Assembly: GCF_016403105.1 (NCBI RefSeq)
Contig: NZ_CP046155.1
Span: forward strand, 3,749,906 to 3,813,905
DNA: 64,000 nt
Direction of reading: 5' to 3'
Origin: Leptolyngbya sp. BL0902
GTDB lineage: Bacteria > Cyanobacteriota > Cyanobacteriia > Phormidesmidales > Phormidesmidaceae
Every line of letters starts with the position of its first letter. Position 1 is the stretch's first letter. Below are positions 1 to 10,342 of this stretch, piece after piece. Below the pieces are notes generated by a model that did not search any database, was not told where the DNA came from, and saw nothing but the letters and a program-made list of their open reading frames with translations. Both the position numbers and the translations under genes were made by a program.

Positions 1-123
1 GTAGGTCACAACCTCAGCCGTGCAGAGCTTTTGGGCCAGTTTGAGGGTTTTGAGTTCGGCAAACAGCCCGCCACAGGCGTAGCGCTTACTGGTGCCCGGT
101 AGAAGAAAGTAGAGATGTCGCAT
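1..123 (-). CDS. Probable glycosyltransferase, N-terminal fragment (runs off the window)
   Basis: Only the first 41 codons are inside the window, read leftward from an ATG at 121-123. The peptide starts MRHLYFLLPGTSKRYACGG and continues with a leucine- and lysine-rich helix. This resembles my memory of the N-terminus of cyanobacterial family-1 glycosyltransferases, but no catalytic part is visible. It lies 9 bp downstream of the LysR gene on the same strand, so the two could be co-transcribed. The functional label is tentative. Confidence 0.5.
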   Translation of the reverse strand, partial: MRHLYFLLPGTSKRYACGGLFAELKTLKLAQKLCTAEVVTY

Positions 124-132
124 GGGGGCATT

Positions 133-1038
133 TTAAACGGCTTGGGCGCGGCTAAATTCTCCCGTTTCTCGCAGGGCATCTAAAAAGGCGTAGAGGGCAG
201 GAGTATGGAGGGCATCTTTGAGGATGGTGGCTCCAATGGGCCGACAAATGGGGAAGGGGAGGGAGAAAATCCGCACATCGGGGGGCACAGGTTCGGCGGC
301 AAGGCGGGGCAAAATGGCTAGCCCCAATCCCTGCTGCACCATCGCCACCATGGAAGAATCGTGGCGAATGCAGTAGGCGAGGGTGAGGAGGTCATCCTGG
401 GCACTCAGTTCTCGGCGAATGCGCAACCCACAACTGCTGTGGGAGGAGCCAATGAGCGGGATAGATCGCAGGTCTTCGAGGCTCAGCCGTCCGGTCTGGG
501 GCTGGAAATCGGGGGGCAGCAGGGCCACGTAGGGATCGTCAAAAATGTGCAGGCTCTCAAATTCTTCACCCTCAATAGTTTCGGCGACGCACACATCGGC
601 CTCCCCTTTGCGGAGGGCTTCCTTGAGTTCGTGCAGTTCATCCATTTCGATCAGGCTGATGGCAATGGCCGGATAGCGGCGGTGCAGGCGGGCCATGGCC
701 CCCGGCAGCACATGGGTGGTACAACTGCGAAAGCTGGCAATACGCAACTGCCCCCCTTGCAGCCCCTTCGCTTGGTTGGCTTCGCTGGCGATGGTGTCTA
801 GCAGCCCCAAAACCTCCCTAGCATGGTGGGTGATGCGTTCACCCACGGGGGTTAACCGGGCTCCATGACGGCCCCGTTGCAGCAGCAGCACCCCCAGTTC
901 TTCCTCCAGGGTGGCAATGGCGTGGCTAATGGTGGACTGGGACAAATTGAGTTCTAGCGCGGCCTCGCTAAAGTTGCCGCAGTCGGCAATGGCCACCAGC
1001 GCCCGCAATTGAGACAGCTTAAGTTTGCCAGGGTTCAT
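133..1038 (-). CDS. LysR-family transcriptional regulator
   Basis: The 301-residue product has normal LysR length. Residues 5-65 form the winged helix-turn-helix (LSQLRALVAIADCGNFSEAA, then LNLSQSTISHAIATLEEELG), followed by a linker helix. From about residue 95 comes the periplasmic-binding-like effector domain, starting GGQLRIASF. The ATG with MNPGKLKLSQLRAL is the usual position relative to the HTH. The effector cannot be told from sequence. A cysteine at the start of the effector domain (RSCTTHVLP) and another at SSCGLRIRR are noteworthy but do not prove redox sensing. No gene diverges close upstream, so its target could be itself or the downstream glycosyltransferase-like gene. Confidence 0.9.
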   Translation of the reverse strand: MNPGKLKLSQLRALVAIADCGNFSEAALELNLSQSTISHAIATLEEELGVLLLQRGRHGARLTPVGERITHHAREVLGLLDTIASEANQAKGLQGGQLRIASFRSCTTHVLPGAMARLHRRYPAIAISLIEMDELHELKEALRKGEADVCVAETIEGEEFESLHIFDDPYVALLPPDFQPQTGRLSLEDLRSIPLIGSSHSSCGLRIRRELSAQDDLLTLAYCIRHDSSMVAMVQQGLGLAILPRLAAEPVPPDVRIFSLPFPICRPIGATILKDALHTPALYAFLDALRETGEFSRAQAV

Positions 1039-1412
1039 GGCATCCCCCAGAAGATGGGTGTTGAACAGGAAATACGGGAAATAGGCGTTATACCAATGCT
1101 CCTAGGCTAGCCGATGGCGCTGACGGCAACGTATCGATTTTTTGCATAGAACCTATCTATCCCATGCGTTGGCGGTTTTTGGCAGGGCCAGTACATTAAA
1201 CGTATCCGCCGTTACCGATACCCAATTCCCTAGCCGCCGCGCAACGGCGGTCATCGGGTGGTCTTTGACTTCAGGTTTCTTCCTCGCCGAATCCTTGCCT
1301 TGGCTCCCTCTTGGGGGGAGTTCCGTCGGTGTTGCCTCCCTGGGGGCAGGATTTGCCAACCGAAGCATGGCCCTGAATCTCCCACAGCGCACGTTATTTT
1401 CCCGGAGGAACG
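1039..1412. other. Intergenic region between LysR gene and small conserved ORF
   Basis: No convincing gene is seen. A perfect 6-bp hairpin (CCGCCG 1234-1239, CGGCGG 1245-1250, 5-nt loop) lies about 160 bp upstream of the small gene at 1413. An AT-richer stretch at 1137-1165 could hold promoter elements. An open frame crossing this stretch overlaps the next gene's ribosome binding site and shows no recognisable protein features. Confidence 0.4.
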
Positions 1413-1697
1413 ATGATGAACAGCACCCAATACTCTAACTACGACCTCGAGCAGCAACGGCAACAGCTTGAAGCCCTGGTTCGGCCCCGGCCCTCCGCTC
1501 TCCTGCGCCAAACGCTACTCCGGTTAGGCCATGCCTGCCTGGGTTGGATGCTGCCTAACAACAGTCCTCGCATCCAACAGCGGTGGCAAAACGACTGTAC
1601 CTACTGGACAGTCTACGATCCTGTGACCAACCGAACCCAGCGGTTCTACTCCGAAAACGACCTGCGAGTTTGGCTTGAAGGACGCTACTACGAGTGA
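1413..1697 (+). CDS. Small conserved hypothetical protein (94 aa)
   Basis: The product is hydrophilic and starts MMNSTQYSNYDLEQQRQQLE. A strong ribosome binding site (GGAGGA) lies about 8 nt upstream; translation could begin at either of two adjacent ATGs (1413 or 1416). The middle contains an amphipathic helix ending in CLGWMLPN. The C-terminal half is aromatic and basic (CTYWTVYDPVTNRTQRFY, then LRVWLEGRYYE), a pattern I associate with small cyanobacterial proteins of unknown function. No catalytic motif or membrane segment is evident. It stands alone between the LysR gene and tRNA-Ala. The coding call rests on the Shine-Dalgarno sequence and protein-like composition. Confidence 0.7.
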   Translation: MMNSTQYSNYDLEQQRQQLEALVRPRPSALLRQTLLRLGHACLGWMLPNNSPRIQQRWQNDCTYWTVYDPVTNRTQRFYSENDLRVWLEGRYYE

Positions 1698-1872
1698 GTG
1701 GTGCGACGGCTGGGGCCGGGGGTCTGCTACCATCCACCCGAAAGCGTGCAAGGTCTTCGGCTGAATGTCTTCGGCTAAATCGCGTTGCCCTTGCACGTCC
1801 CTTCGTTCCCCATCCCTAACATCGGACTCATGCCGAAGCCCAAGAGTTTTGGTAGGATAGTCGCAGACCTTC

Positions 1873-1945
1873 GGGGAATTAGCTCAGTTGGTAGAGCGCT
1901 GCGATCGCACCGCAGAGGTCAGGAGTTCGAGTCTCCTATTCTCCA
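1873..1945 (+). tRNA. tRNA-Ala (anticodon CGC)
   Basis: A full cloverleaf can be drawn. The acceptor stem pairs GGGGAAT with ATTCTCC and includes the G3-U70 wobble that identifies alanine tRNAs. The D-arm contains AGCTCAGTTGGTAGAGC, the anticodon stem is CTGCG/CGCAG with loop ATCGCAC (anticodon CGC, codon GCG), and the T-arm is AGGAG-TTCGAGT-CTCCT. The discriminator is A1945 and CCA is not encoded. The anticodon arm contains the octamer GCGATCGC (1901-1908), identical to the cyanobacterial HIP1 palindrome. Confidence 0.96.
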
Positions 1946-1983
1946 TGCTCTTGAACCCATGTCGCTCAAGGGCGGCATTGATC

Positions 1984-2052
1984 CACGGTGCAGGGACAAA
2001 ACTTGAGGTAAGGGGCTGAAGGCTGGTTCCGTCTAGGGTTGACAGAATCAGG
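1984..2052 (+). mobile_element. Solo terminal end of the IS4-family element found at 22845-26590
   Basis: From C1984 the sequence reads CACGGTGCAGGGACAAAACT and continues collinear with the right end of the IS (minus strand from 26590). It shares the inverted-repeat core, the GGGCTGAAG block and the GGGTTGACAGAATCAGG block, then diverges after about 69 nt. No transposase code follows. A weak match to the opposite IS end (TGTCCCCG, then CTGGG) occurs at 2093-2108. This is a decayed or internally deleted copy, just downstream of tRNA-Ala and 107 bp from the histidine kinase stop codon. Confidence 0.75.
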
Positions 2053-2159
2053 TTTGGATTGGCTCACTGCTATCGTTTGATGCGGGGTAGCCTGTCCCCG
2101 GTTCTGGGCGATGCTGAACCAGCCGGAGAACAGCCACAGCAACGAGCGCATCATGAGTA

Positions 2160-5100
2160 TCAGCGAGTTGCAGCTTGGGCCAGCAGGACGGTAATCCGTT
2201 GGCAGAGGTGCTTCAGGTGAACGGGTTTGCGGAGATATTGGTTAGCCCCGGCAATGAGGCAGCGTTCTTCGTCGATGGGCATGGCGAGGGCGGTGAGGGC
2301 GATAATGGGCACTGCGGTTAGGGTTGGGTGTTGGCGGATTTGGCGGATGGCATCTAAGCCGTCGAGGTCAGGCATTTGGATGTCCATCAAAACCACATCT
2401 GGCTGGGCGGTGATGGCTAGGTTGACGGCTTCTAAGCCATTGCGCGCCACGATTAGTCGGTAGCCCCTAGCCTCCAGGTAGGAGGTGATGGTGCTGATGT
2501 TAGCTTCGTTATCTTCGGCAAGCAAGACCAGGGGGGCGGTGGTGGGTGCCGTTGGGGCCGGGGCGGCGATGGCGGCGACGGTATTCTGGCCTAGGGAGGC
2601 TGTGCCGGAAAGGGCGATGATGGGAAGCTGCACGGTAAAGCAACTGCCCTGACCCACATCACTGGTGAGCGTTACCTCACCGCCGTGGGCATCCACAATT
2701 CGTTTGACCAGGGCAAGCCCCAGTCCGGTGCCGTCGTGCTGACGATTAAGGGCCGCATTGATCTGAACAAAGGGTTGAAACAGCTTTTTCGCATCTTCGG
2801 GGCTAATGCCAATTCCGGTATCAGTTATGGAGAGCGACAGCACCCCCAGGGTATCTCCCTGACCAGCGTGGGGATGAATTAGGGCTGGGCTTTGGGCCTC
2901 AGTAGAGAAGGGGAGGGCGACGTAGCTGGCCGCGAGGGTGATTTGGCCTCCTTCGGGGGTAAATTTGACGGCATTGGTGAGGAGGTTAATGAGTACCTGG
3001 CGCAGGCGGCGGTCGTCGCCATAGAGGTCGGGCAAGCTATCGGGGATCAGGGTCTTGATCTGCTGGCGCTTTTTGTGGGCCTGTTGTTTCACAAAGGCGA
3101 TGCTGGTCGTGCACAGTGGCCTAACGCCGATGGCGCTGAAATCTAGATCTATCTGCCCTGCTTCAATTTTGGAGAGATCCAGAATGTCGTTAATCAACGA
3201 GAGGAGGTGCTGTCCACTGCCCTGAATTGTGTCTAGGCTGCGCTGCTGGCGCTCATTCAGGGGGCCAAAAATTTCCTCTTGTAGCCCTTCGGCCATGCCC
3301 AGAATCGCGTTGAGGGGCGTCCGCAATTCGTGGCTCATGTTGGCTAGAAATTCATCCTTGAGGCGGGTGGCGCGTTCCAGTTCGGCATTGGTGCGGCGCA
3401 GGGCGGCTTCGGTAGCTTTGCGCTCTGTGATGTCTTCGACCAGTCCCTCAATGGCCAGGGGGTTGCCCTCCCGATCCCAAACGGCGTGCTGCACAACATG
3501 GAGGGTGCGCACGTCCCCGTCTGGCCGGGTGAAGGACATCTCAAATTCCTGGGAGGGCACCTTATCGGTCAGTAGTTTTTGCACTTTGGCCTGGGCCAGA
3601 TCCACAGTTTCGGGGAACCAGTTGATGGTGGTTGCCCATTCTTTCCCCAACACGGCCTCTGGGGGAATGCCAAAAATAGACTGTAGTCCGCCGCTGACGT
3701 AGGTTAGCACCGTTCCGGTGTGGCTAAAGATGACAAACCGATCCCCAATATCATCCACCAGGCGCTGGAACTTGGCTCGGCTCTCCTGAACATCCTGTTC
3801 GGCTTGCTTGCGGTGGGTGATGTCTTGGTGAATCCCCACCATACGCCGGGGCTGACCTTGGCCATCGCAGTACAGCTTGGCCGTAGACAACACCCACCGT
3901 ACCTGGCCATTGGGGCGGCGGATGCGAAATTCCGCATTGAAGGGAATGGCGGCCTGGAGGTCGGCCTCTAGCTGTGCCTCTACCCAGGGCAGATCGTCGG
4001 GATGAATCGCCGCCCGCCAGTCGTGGTAGGTGACGGGTCGTCCTAGATCTTGTAGTCCGTAGTCCTGATAAATTTGATCGTCCCAGAGGAGGTCGTGGCC
4101 CAGGTTCCATTCCCAAATGCCGTAGGATCCCGCTTTCAGGGCTAAGGTGAGGCGGCTGGACTGTTCCTTGAGGGCTAGTTCCGCCTGTTTGCGGACGGTG
4201 ATGTCTTGGTTAATGCCAATCATGTGGATGGGCTGGCCCCGCTTATCCCGCTGCACATGGGCCGAGGACTGAATCCACCTCAGTTCGCCATCGGCCCGAT
4301 AAATCCGAAACTCCGCCCCTTCGTAGGGCTCACCCTGAATGGCGGATGCCAGCAGTGCCTCTACCCGGTCGATGTCTTCCGGGTGAACCAGACTGCGCCA
4401 GGTTTGCCAGTCGGTCGTTTGCGCCGTTTCAGACAGGCCATAGATGCGGCAGAGGGAGGCATCCCAGAAGAGACCTTGGCCTAAATCCCACAGCCAAAAG
4501 CCAATGTGCCCCGCCTGCAAGGCCAAGGACAGGCGACTCGCCAAGCGCTGGAATTCTGATTCAGCGCTTTTGTGCTCGGTAATGTCTCGGCTGATCCCCA
4601 CCACCCGCAGGGGCTGGCCTGCTGCATCACGCTCCACCTGGGCAAAGACTTGCACCCACCGAGGCTCCCCATCCGAGTGGCAGATGCGATAGTCTGCCCT
4701 GAAGAGGGTGTTGCCGTGATGCTCTAGCGCTTGATGGAGTTGGGCTTCTAGGGCAGGCCAATCCTCCGGGTGAACCCGGTGACACCAGTCGTCATAGGTC
4801 ATGGGTTCTCCCTGGGGAAACCCGTAGATGCTGTACATCCGGCTATCCCAGGATAGATTGTTCACAAAGTCCCACTCCCAGGAACCAAAGCCCCCCGCTT
4901 CTAGGGCTAGGGTGAGACGGTTGTTGAGGGCTTGGGCAGCGGCTTCGGCTTCGGCTCGGGCTAGGCAGGGGAAGGTGCGCTGGGTGATTTCTTCAATGAG
5001 GGCAATTTCGTCCTCGCGCCACGTCCGGGGCACAGCATCGTTGACGCTCAAGAGGTAGCTCCAAGTGCCCTCGCGGTGGAAGGGTACGCTGACATAGGCT

Positions 5101-5891
5101 CGAATTTGAAGGGCGGCATAGCGATCAGTATCAATGCGAGGATCTTGATAGGCATCGTTCACCACAATGGTGTTGCCATCCCGTGCCGCCTGCCGAAAAT
5201 CATCGGTGATGAATTCTGACAGCCGATGCACCCCAGCGACATCGGGCGTATCCACGCTGTGCCAGGTGTAGTGGATGGTGATCTGGTCGGCCACTTCGTC
5301 AATGTGGGCAAACAAACAGAGGGTCGCTTGCAGATAAGCCCCCACCTTGGTTCCCACAGTGCGCATAATGGCATCGGCGGTGGACAGGCGGGAAAGATCG
5401 CTAGTCAAGTCTGCCAAAAAGGCGAGGTTGCGTTCGGTGCGCTTGCGAGGGGTCACATCCTGGATCACGGCCAGCAACCGATAGCCTGCCCTATCCCCCA
5501 CGCGGGTGAGAAATACCTCAAAGACCTTGTGCTGAGAGGCTAGGGCATGAGGGGCTTGCCCCTGACAGGCTTGGCCCTGGGGCTGGGCTTCCCACTCCAG
5601 CCGCATCGAAGCTCCGGTTTCTAGTACGCGGTCATAGTGGTTGTGCCACGCCTTAAATTCCTCTGGAAAGTGGGCGTGGATAGATTCACCACTGAGATCC
5701 GCAATGCCAAACATCGCCTGCATTGCCGGGTTCATGGCTACATAGGTGTAGTCGTGCCAACCATCGGGCCGCAGGGGGCCTCGCTCAAAGAGACACACGC
5801 CCTCCTCCATAGCCTCAAACAGGGCGCGATACAGGGTCTCGGCATCCTTCTGCGAATTGGGTTCTGGAAACATGGGGTGGGCCAATGGCAT
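2160..5891 (-). CDS. Hybrid sensor histidine kinase (PAS-GAF-PASx4-HisKA-HATPase-REC)
   Basis: This 1243-residue soluble kinase has no obvious membrane segment. Domains in order: PAS (about 20-150); GAF (155-315); three similar PAS/PAC units beginning LTLALEAG, LSLALQAG and LTLALKAG (about 325-700); a further PAS (about 710-830, FQRLVDDIGDRFVIF); HisKA with the phospho-histidine in MSHELRTPLNAILG; HATPase with N-box (LINLLTNAVKF) and G-boxes DTGIGI and GTGLGL; and a C-terminal receiver (about 1120-1243) with LAEDNE, phosphoacceptor D in LMDIQMPD and lysine in LRKPV. The three near-identical PAS units suggest internal duplication. Chromophore-type GAF cysteine motifs are not apparent, so it is not clearly a phytochrome. 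No output regulator lies next to it, so the target is unknown. Confidence 0.93.
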   Translation of the reverse strand: MPLAHPMFPEPNSQKDAETLYRALFEAMEEGVCLFERGPLRPDGWHDYTYVAMNPAMQAMFGIADLSGESIHAHFPEEFKAWHNHYDRVLETGASMRLEWEAQPQGQACQGQAPHALASQHKVFEVFLTRVGDRAGYRLLAVIQDVTPRKRTERNLAFLADLTSDLSRLSTADAIMRTVGTKVGAYLQATLCLFAHIDEVADQITIHYTWHSVDTPDVAGVHRLSEFITDDFRQAARDGNTIVVNDAYQDPRIDTDRYAALQIRAYVSVPFHREGTWSYLLSVNDAVPRTWREDEIALIEEITQRTFPCLARAEAEAAAQALNNRLTLALEAGGFGSWEWDFVNNLSWDSRMYSIYGFPQGEPMTYDDWCHRVHPEDWPALEAQLHQALEHHGNTLFRADYRICHSDGEPRWVQVFAQVERDAAGQPLRVVGISRDITEHKSAESEFQRLASRLSLALQAGHIGFWLWDLGQGLFWDASLCRIYGLSETAQTTDWQTWRSLVHPEDIDRVEALLASAIQGEPYEGAEFRIYRADGELRWIQSSAHVQRDKRGQPIHMIGINQDITVRKQAELALKEQSSRLTLALKAGSYGIWEWNLGHDLLWDDQIYQDYGLQDLGRPVTYHDWRAAIHPDDLPWVEAQLEADLQAAIPFNAEFRIRRPNGQVRWVLSTAKLYCDGQGQPRRMVGIHQDITHRKQAEQDVQESRAKFQRLVDDIGDRFVIFSHTGTVLTYVSGGLQSIFGIPPEAVLGKEWATTINWFPETVDLAQAKVQKLLTDKVPSQEFEMSFTRPDGDVRTLHVVQHAVWDREGNPLAIEGLVEDITERKATEAALRRTNAELERATRLKDEFLANMSHELRTPLNAILGMAEGLQEEIFGPLNERQQRSLDTIQGSGQHLLSLINDILDLSKIEAGQIDLDFSAIGVRPLCTTSIAFVKQQAHKKRQQIKTLIPDSLPDLYGDDRRLRQVLINLLTNAVKFTPEGGQITLAASYVALPFSTEAQSPALIHPHAGQGDTLGVLSLSITDTGIGISPEDAKKLFQPFVQINAALNRQHDGTGLGLALVKRIVDAHGGEVTLTSDVGQGSCFTVQLPIIALSGTASLGQNTVAAIAAPAPTAPTTAPLVLLAEDNEANISTITSYLEARGYRLIVARNGLEAVNLAITAQPDVVLMDIQMPDLDGLDAIRQIRQHPTLTAVPIIALTALAMPIDEERCLIAGANQYLRKPVHLKHLCQRITVLLAQAATR

Positions 5892-6037
5892 ACTGAACTC
5901 CCCCTTAACCCGCTAGGGAATTCACGGAATTCTAGAAGCAATCTCCTCACTCCCATCAGGATAACCCCTTGGCTCTCTCGTCGCGGCTTTTATCGTCAAG
6001 CGAGTCAGAACGCAGGAATCGGGTCTGGACATAGGAC

Positions 6038-6063
6038 AAAAAGCGCCCCTTTTCCAGGGGCGC
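6038..6063 (-). terminator. Rho-independent terminator of katG
   Basis: Read on the minus strand, a perfect 7-bp GC stem (GCGCCCC 6043-6049 with GGGGCGC 6057-6063, 7-nt loop) is followed by a run of five T (complement of A6038-6042). It lies about 100 bp past the katG stop codon. Confidence 0.85.
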
Positions 6064-6108
6064 ACCTTGCCAATAGCCGTCTGTTAGCTTGAGTCCTAGC
6101 TTCGACAG

Positions 6109-6150
6109 CCGTATCCGTATCCGTAGTCGTATCCGTAGTCGTATCCGTCG
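6109..6150. repeat. Hexameric tandem repeat downstream of katG
   Basis: Seven consecutive hexamers of the form YCGTAK lie between the katG stop codon and its terminator (CCGTAT, CCGTAT, CCGTAG, TCGTAT, CCGTAG, TCGTAT, CCGTCG). Part of the array is also a 12-bp period. It falls in the 3' untranslated part of the katG transcript. Confidence 0.85.
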
Positions 6151-6159
6151 CAACTAGGC

Positions 6160-8340
<2,181 letters not shown>

Positions 8341-8427
8341 CTAATGAGTGATTGATGAGTATTTTTATCGCCACCATTTTCCTATGAATAGATCCGGCAA
8401 TCTTAGGTTTTAAGGAAATCATCACAG

Positions 8428-8448
8428 TTGAGACAAATAGGCTCTCAA
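8428..8448 (-). promoter_or_regulatory. Possible operator/promoter upstream of katG
   Basis: An inverted repeat TTGAGA (8428-8433) and TCTCAA (8443-8448) with a 9-bp spacer lies about 100 bp upstream of the katG start. On the minus strand TTGTCT (overlapping this repeat) is followed 17 bp later by TTAAAA, a possible -35/-10 pair. A binding protein cannot be named from the sequence. Confidence 0.3.
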
Positions 8449-8468
8449 TTCTGCCAGAAGTTCTTACG

Positions 8469-8503
8469 AAAACAGCGCTTCCTCGGCAAGGAAGCGCTGT
8501 TTT
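8469..8503 (-). terminator. Terminator of psbA
   Basis: A perfect 15-bp inverted repeat (8469-8483 with 8489-8503, 5-nt loop) has A/T ends that give TTTT after the stem on the minus strand. It begins 31 bp past the psbA stop codon. Because it is symmetric it would also function in the opposite direction and insulate katG from psbA. Confidence 0.9.
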
Positions 8504-8534
8504 GAAACACCGTCAAGGACTAAGTCACTAGAAA

Positions 8535-9620
8535 CTAGCCGTTGATCACAGGGGCTTGGAGGGTGACGGGGGTAACTTCACCCGCAGAGGCCAGGTCGAG
8601 GGGGAAGTTATGAGCATTGCGCTCGTGCATCACTTCCATGCCCAGGTTGGCGCGGTTGATCACGTCCGCCCAGGTGCCAATCACGCGGCCTTGGCTGTCC
8701 AGGATGGACTGGTTGAAGTTGAACCCGTTCAGGTTGAAGGCCATGGTGCTGATGCCCAGGGCGGTGAACCAGATGCCAACCACGGGCCATGCGCCCAGGA
8801 AGAAGTGCAGAGAACGGCTGTTGTTGAAGCTGGCGTATTGGAAGATCAACCGACCGAAATAGCCGTGGGCGGCCACGATGTTGTAGGTCTCTTCCTCTTG
8901 GCCAAACTTGTAGCCGTAGTTCTGAGATTCGGTCTCGGTGGTTTCACGCACCAGAGAGGACGTCACCAGAGAGCCGTGCATGGCGGAGAACAAGCTGCCA
9001 CCGAACACAGCCGCCACCCCCAGCATATGGAAGGGGTGCATCAGGATGTTGTGCTCTGCTTGGAACACCAGCATGAAGTTGAAGGTACCGGAAATCCCCA
9101 GGGGCATCCCGTCAGAGAAGGAGCCTTGGCCGATGGGGTAGATCAGGAACACAGCGGTGGCAGAGGCCAGGGGCGCGGAGTAGGCCACGCAAATCCAGGG
9201 GCGCATCCCCAGACGGTAGCTCAGTTCCCACTGACGACCGAGGTAGCAGAAGCAACCGATCAAAAAGTGGAAAATGATCAACTGGTAGGGGCCACCGTTG
9301 TACAGCCACTCATCCAGGGAAGCGGCTTCCCAGATGGGGTAGAAGTGTAGACCAATGGCGTTGGAAGAAGGCACAACCGCGCCAGAAATGATGTTGTTGC
9401 CAAACATCAAAGAACCCGCTACGGGCTCACGAATGCCGTCGATGTCAACCGCAGGGGCCGCGATGAAGGCGATTACAAAGCAGATGGTTGCAGTTAGCAG
9501 GGTGGGGATCATAATCACACCGAACCAGCCAATATATAGGCGGTTTTCGGTGCTGGTAATCCACTGACAAAACTGCTCCCAGATGCCCACGCTATCGCGG
9601 GAACGAAGGGAAGTCGTCAT
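8535..9620 (-). CDS. psbA: Photosystem II D1 protein (Q130 form)
   Basis: The 361-residue product is a full-length D1, the thylakoid reaction-centre subunit that binds P680, pheophytin, QB and the Mn cluster. Key residues are in standard numbering: TyrZ Y161, D170, H190, H198, H215, S264, H272, H332, E333, H337, D342 and A344. Residue 130 is glutamine (LGRQWELS), the D1:1 state generally linked to standard or low light, rather than the glutamate of high-light isoforms. The C-terminal extension after A344, normally removed by CtpA, is 17 residues. The gene is monocistronic, with a long AT-rich leader and a strong terminator. Cyanobacteria usually have several psbA copies; only one lies here. 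Confidence 0.99.
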   Translation of the reverse strand: MTTSLRSRDSVGIWEQFCQWITSTENRLYIGWFGVIMIPTLLTATICFVIAFIAAPAVDIDGIREPVAGSLMFGNNIISGAVVPSSNAIGLHFYPIWEAASLDEWLYNGGPYQLIIFHFLIGCFCYLGRQWELSYRLGMRPWICVAYSAPLASATAVFLIYPIGQGSFSDGMPLGISGTFNFMLVFQAEHNILMHPFHMLGVAAVFGGSLFSAMHGSLVTSSLVRETTETESQNYGYKFGQEEETYNIVAAHGYFGRLIFQYASFNNSRSLHFFLGAWPVVGIWFTALGISTMAFNLNGFNFNQSILDSQGRVIGTWADVINRANLGMEVMHERNAHNFPLDLASAGEVTPVTLQAPVING

Positions 9621-9651
9621 GATTAAAAAGCCAATAAATGAATAAGAGCCG

Positions 9652-9688
9652 AACAGGATAGAGAATGATTAAGGATGCCTATCCTGTT
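9652..9688 (-). promoter_or_regulatory. Stem-loop in the psbA 5' leader
   Basis: AACAGGATAG (9652-9661) is perfectly complementary to CTATCCTGTT (9679-9688), giving a 10-bp stem about 30 nt upstream of the psbA ATG. Further upstream (9700-9800) the DNA is AT-rich with TTTAC half-sites and an inverted TTTCGTT/AACGAAA pair, the likely promoter region. The hairpin could affect transcript stability or translation; that is inference. Confidence 0.5.
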
Positions 9689-9827
9689 GGCCATCGTAAA
9701 GTTTCCCTCGCAATTTCAAAAGCCCCGATCAGAAAAGTTTATTTCGTTGTACAAAAGTAAATAGCCTGTTGTAAAACGAAATATTTTTGCGATCACAATC
9801 TGTATTTCCGTTGCAAAAGGTAACGCA

Positions 9828-10175
9828 TCAGCCCGGTGGCCAATGCATACCCCGCCCACCCATCAGGTGAAAATGTAGGTGGAACACGGTTTGTCCGCCC
9901 TCTTCGCCAATGTTGGTAACAACCCGATAGCCCTTTTCGGTCAGCCCCTCTTGGTCAGCGATCTGCTTGATGGTGATCAAGATATGCCCCAGCACGGCTT
10001 TATCCTCGGCGGTGACATCGGCCAAACTGGGGATAGGCTGCTTGGGAATAACCAGAATATGGGTCGGGGCCTGGGGGACAATGTCTCGAAAAGCAAGGCA
10101 GAGATCGTCTTCGTAGACGATGGTGGCGGGAATTTCCCGGCGAATAATTTTGCCAAAAATGGTGTCGCCGCTCAT
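9828..10175 (-). CDS. HIT-family nucleotide hydrolase
   Basis: This histidine triad protein of 115 residues starts at ATG 10175 (MSGDTIFGKIIRREIPA), the usual N-terminus of HINT-like proteins. The longer open frame to 10286 adds a non-conserved extension and is not preferred. The triad H99-x-H101-x-H103 is in VFHLHFHLMGGR, and the fold motifs YEDD and FRDIVPQAPTHILVIPK are present. The family hydrolyses nucleoside phosphoramidates such as AMP-lysine. It lies upstream of psbA on the same strand but about 210 bp away with a promoter region between, so co-transcription is unlikely. Confidence 0.93.
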   Translation of the reverse strand: MSGDTIFGKIIRREIPATIVYEDDLCLAFRDIVPQAPTHILVIPKQPIPSLADVTAEDKAVLGHILITIKQIADQEGLTEKGYRVVTNIGEEGGQTVFHLHFHLMGGRGMHWPPG

Positions 10176-10342
10176 GGAAAGCTCGATAAACAACCGTTGC
10201 CATTCTCCCACAGGACTTCCGATCCCTTGCCCTGGGGAGGCCAGAATGAGGGACACCGCTGGCCTGAAGTCTGGCATTGCTCCCACGGATTTCCTAGGGC
10301 GCGATTTTCCCAGGCCGTTCGCCTCCCCCAGCCTTCATGCCC

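Noticed and set aside
1142-1438. 98-codon plus-strand frame
   Set aside because: Overlaps the Shine-Dalgarno and start of the better supported gene at 1413 and has no family features.
5956-6153. Arg-Ile/Leu repeat protein on the minus strand
   Set aside because: It is the translation of the hexamer repeat and the katG terminator, without start signals.
9700-9800. HLR1 (RpaB) site in the psbA promoter
   Set aside because: Two TTTAC half-sites exist, but their spacing does not match the direct-repeat consensus.
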